Positions 62,096 to 64,000 of a stretch of DNA of 64,000 nt are shown one piece after another; position 1 is the stretch's first letter, and every line of letters starts with the position of its first letter. The DNA lies in the NCBI RefSeq assembly GCF_002240415.1, contig NZ_CP020028.1, positions 1,575,501 through 1,639,500 of the forward strand. The letters run 5' to 3'. The stretch comes from Paenibacillus kribbensis (GTDB lineage Bacteria; Bacillota; Bacilli; Paenibacillales; Paenibacillaceae). The notes under the pieces were generated by a model. It made no database searches, had not been told where the DNA came from, and saw only the letters and a program-made list of their open reading frames with translations. Both the position numbers and the translations under genes were made by a program.

Positions 62096-63040
62096 ATGAA
62101 ATATAATATTGATGAAGCATTAGTTGCTGCAAGAATGGCAAGTGTTCCTCTTGTTGTAGTTGAAGGCCATGACGATATACAGTTTTATGAGAATTTGTTA
62201 ATGGATTTAAACAAAGAAGCAGATGTTTTGGCTATAGATACTTTTGAAAATTATGCAGAAGGTTGTGATTCCGTAATAAAAGCAGTTGAACATGTCCAGC
62301 AGCAAATTACGGACAACCCTGATTTATTCAACTATTTTTTGGGTATTATAGACAGGGATGCTAGATACTTTAGAGATGAGATACCTGTAGATCTAAAAGG
62401 GTTGTTAGTTCTGAAGTATTACTCCTTTGAAAGCCATCTTATAGCTGATCATAATATAAAGTCTATACTTCCACTTATCACATCAATAAATCAAAGTGTT
62501 CTTACTTCAGAAATAATAAGTTTTCTAAAGTCTGGATTTAATGATATTAAACAAGAATTATACTACCTATCTTTAGAAGCATTAAAAAATGCATGTGTAA
62601 AAGATTATACTTCTATTTTAGGGTATTCTGAAAGTGAAGGTAAAATTGCTGATAATAATTCTCGTAGGTATCTGTATAATGAAGTTGTTATTAAAAAACG
62701 GGAGTTGGATGATTTTGCTGATGGATTCGGTTTGAATATAAACAAGCTTCGTCTCATAGTGAAAGGAAAGTGGCTTCTTCAGGCGTTCTCAAATAGCATT
62801 TTAGAGAAAATTAATGAACTACCGATTTTTTGTTTCCAGCACGCTCAAAAGAAATGCCAATACTGTGCCAGCGGACAATCTAATAAATGTCTATGGAAAA
62901 CTAGGGAAAAATATCGTTATAACCAAATAGCCAATTTAATGATGAGTAGTTATGATGAAAATGAAGTGTCGTATATACGATCTAGGCTCAATATGCTGGG
63001 TAATATTGGTGAGGGGGAAATGGAACGACAAGTTTCTTGA
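62096..63040 (+). CDS. ariB: PARIS-like TOPRIM/DUF4435 nuclease AriB
   Basis: 314 residues. VVVEGHDDIQFYENLL (Glu23, Asp26, Asp27) and FLGIIDRDARYF (Asp86, Asp88) are the acidic motifs of a DUF4435 TOPRIM-like nuclease. In studied PARIS systems AriB cleaves a host tRNA when released from AriA. A cysteine cluster near the C-terminus (C246, H249, C254, C257, C265) may bind zinc. It ends the defence operon; a terminator lies 77 bases downstream. Confidence 0.78.
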   Translation: MKYNIDEALVAARMASVPLVVVEGHDDIQFYENLLMDLNKEADVLAIDTFENYAEGCDSVIKAVEHVQQQITDNPDLFNYFLGIIDRDARYFRDEIPVDLKGLLVLKYYSFESHLIADHNIKSILPLITSINQSVLTSEIISFLKSGFNDIKQELYYLSLEALKNACVKDYTSILGYSESEGKIADNNSRRYLYNEVVIKKRELDDFADGFGLNINKLRLIVKGKWLLQAFSNSILEKINELPIFCFQHAQKKCQYCASGQSNKCLWKTREKYRYNQIANLMMSSYDENEVSYIRSRLNMLGNIGEGEMERQVS

Positions 63041-63117
63041 CAGTGGTCACATTTTTGGTCACACTTTTTTCTTCCGAGCGTAGTGAAAAGCTCTAACGAA
63101 AAAGCATAAAACTCAGA

Positions 63118-63141
63118 AAAGCCTTGCCCCGACAAGGCTTT
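63118..63141 (+). terminator. Terminator after the defence operon
   Basis: AAAGCCTTG-CCCCGA-CAAGGCTTT, then CCTCC; only a short T-run, so strength is moderate. Confidence 0.6.
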
Positions 63142-63447
63142 CCTCCTCTTGAAGGACGCCTTGATGACATATGATCAAAAAAAGGCAATACTACCTATGG
63201 CAATATCAACTTGGCGATGTAACAGAGCAAAATGGCGAATTTTTGCTGTCCTACACTCAAGCATAAGCTAAACAAACAAGTGAAAACTTTATGTATTATA
63301 TTTTACACGAGAAAATAATGAACGAGAAATTCGATGCCAGAACAGAGTACATAACCAATTACTACCGATCCAAAATCTAATAACAGCAAGCCAATCAGAA
63401 AAGAGAAGAATATACTCCCAATCATGACCGTTGAAACGTGACGTGGA

Positions 63448-63573
63448 CGTAGTGAGGAGGATAATAACAAACTCAAACGTTTGCTGGAAATGGGCTTTAC
63501 AGCCATCTATTCAAATACAAACGATCAAGAGATTGCTCGGCATACCTATGCATTTTTGGGTAAGGAAAATTAG
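63448..63573 (+). pseudogene. Fragment of an unrecognised gene
   Basis: An open stretch without start reads KLKRLLEMGFTAIYSNTNDQ, then EIARHTYAFLGKEN and a stop. It looks like the 3' end of a decayed gene. The ~540-bp space from 63041 to 63583 holds this scrap, the terminator, a GGTCACA direct repeat (63047-63062) and no intact gene. Confidence 0.4.
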
Positions 63574-63583
63574 CAAATGATGC

Positions 63584-63811
63584 CTATTCCTTTTCTTCTA
63601 TCTCAACCAAATCAATAATCTCCCGAATATCTTCAATATTCATGGCTTCGGCTATTCTTTCAATATGATTAAAATTAATGCTTTCACGTTTACCTGATTG
63701 AAGTTCGCTTAGAGCAGCGTGTCGTACATCAGATAAACGTGAGAGTTCTCTCAAGGAAATATTGTGTTTTCTCGTAATTTCGTTTATTTTCACAACTACT
63801 TTCTTTGCCAT
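63584..63811 (-). CDS. Small XRE-family repressor
   Basis: The ATG at 63811 follows AAGGTGGG by 7 bases. The 75 residues are almost only a Cro/CI-type helix-turn-helix (ITRKHNISLRELSRLSDVRHAALSELQSGKRESI). It faces a divergent gene across 108 bases containing two palindromes, so it probably controls both. Similar repressors guard mobile elements or toxin-antitoxin-like modules. Confidence 0.88.
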   Translation of the reverse strand: MAKKVVVKINEITRKHNISLRELSRLSDVRHAALSELQSGKRESINFNHIERIAEAMNIEDIREIIDLVEIEEKE

Positions 63812-63842
63812 TAGGTTTCCCACCTTATTTTACAAATTTTTC

Positions 63843-63902
63843 TTGACGATACGCATAAACGTAACATATAATTTTTGTAAAACTGGTACTCATATACGTA
63901 CC
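63843..63902. promoter_or_regulatory. Divergent promoter with two candidate XRE operators
   Basis: TTGACG (63843), 18-base spacer, TATAAT (63867) form a plus-strand promoter. TACG-CATAAA-CGTA (63850-63863) lies in the spacer, and GGTAC-TCATATAC-GTACC (63885-63902) lies just downstream, positioned for repression. Confidence 0.55.
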
Positions 63903-63919
63903 AAAAGGTGGGGAATATT

Positions 63920-64000
63920 TTGACTTCTCAGAGTGACATGGTAGCGGAGTATGAAAAGTTAGTAGAACTTGAAAAGCAATACACAGAGAGGATTCAAACT
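63920..64000 (+). CDS. Start of an unknown gene, cut by the window end
   Basis: A TTG start follows AGGTGGGG by 6 bases. Twenty-seven codons are visible (TSQSDMVAEYEKLVELEKQY), a helical, charged N-terminus. Its position opposite the XRE repressor suggests it is the repressor's target. Family cannot be told. Confidence 0.55.
   Translation, partial: MTSQSDMVAEYEKLVELEKQYTERIQT

Noticed and set aside
63171..63272. Short plus-strand frame after the defence operon (MIKKRQYYLWQYQ)
   Set aside because: Only 33 codons, no convincing RBS, no family; may be a scrap of a lost gene.
63303..63506. 67-codon minus-strand frame with hydrophobic stretch
   Set aside because: No RBS at any start, and its first part is antisense to a more protein-like plus-strand fragment; kept out as unsupported.

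Overview
The window is a chromosomal segment of a low-to-mid GC, spore-forming Gram-positive bacterium, most likely Paenibacillus of the P. polymyxa group. This rests on a 397-residue GH5 endoglucanase of the length and sequence type known from P. polymyxa, a PL1 pectate lyase, two YesM/YesN two-component systems with ATPase-less sugar ABC importers, collagen-like/DUF4183 surface proteins, and strong AAAGGAGG ribosome binding sites throughout.

Layout. 0-5.3 kb: housekeeping and hypothetical genes (5'-truncated old-yellow-enzyme reductase, secreted HExxH protein, DUF4190, DUF1540, FabV). 5.4-13.1 kb: one giant gene of about 230 decapeptide repeats, overlaid by 510-bp and 900-bp tandem duplications, with a C-terminal tail ending WIAIG. 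13.2-26.5 kb: Lys/His-rich exported protein, OmpR/histidine kinase pair, OppD, pectate lyase, cyclase, DUF4183 and collagen-like proteins, TetR/quinone-reductase-like pair, an endonuclease V relic, endoglucanase, and an HTH-methyltransferase fusion.

26.6-43.2 kb is a carbohydrate region with two import modules. Module 1 has a Gfo/Idh/MocA oxidoreductase, YesM/YesN, and a binding protein with two permeases. Module 2 has two permeases, YesM/YesN, a binding protein, a KdgF-like cupin and a signal-less heparinase II/III-type lyase. No ATPase is encoded in either, so a shared MsmK-type ATPase elsewhere is inferred. Module 2 probably imports uronic-acid oligosaccharides, cleaves them in the cytoplasm to unsaturated uronates and linearises these with KdgF. 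Each YesN has candidate direct-repeat operators, and CcpA-type sites precede several of these genes.

44.4-51.2 kb is a complete AT-rich, Bacillus-like arginine deiminase cluster (argR-arcA-arcB-arcD-arcC-arcR). It is bracketed by direct repeats of the 3' end of a DGC-type putative zinc-binding protein gene, which suggests it arrived by recombination at that gene. Two CRP-like palindromes fit control by ArcR.

51.2-64 kb is a conflict island. On the minus strand is a VgrG/baseplate-spike protein with a C-terminal EndoU ribonuclease domain, its probable immunity gene, and a second, decayed toxin-tip/immunity unit. On the plus strand is a tight five-gene set: an ABC-three-component (ABC-3C) system (nuclease-like/CTD protein, middle component, DUF3732 ATPase) followed by a PARIS-like AriA/AriB pair. 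Beyond this lie mobile-element scraps and an XRE repressor facing a gene that leaves the window. No tRNA, rRNA, CRISPR array or intact transposase was seen.
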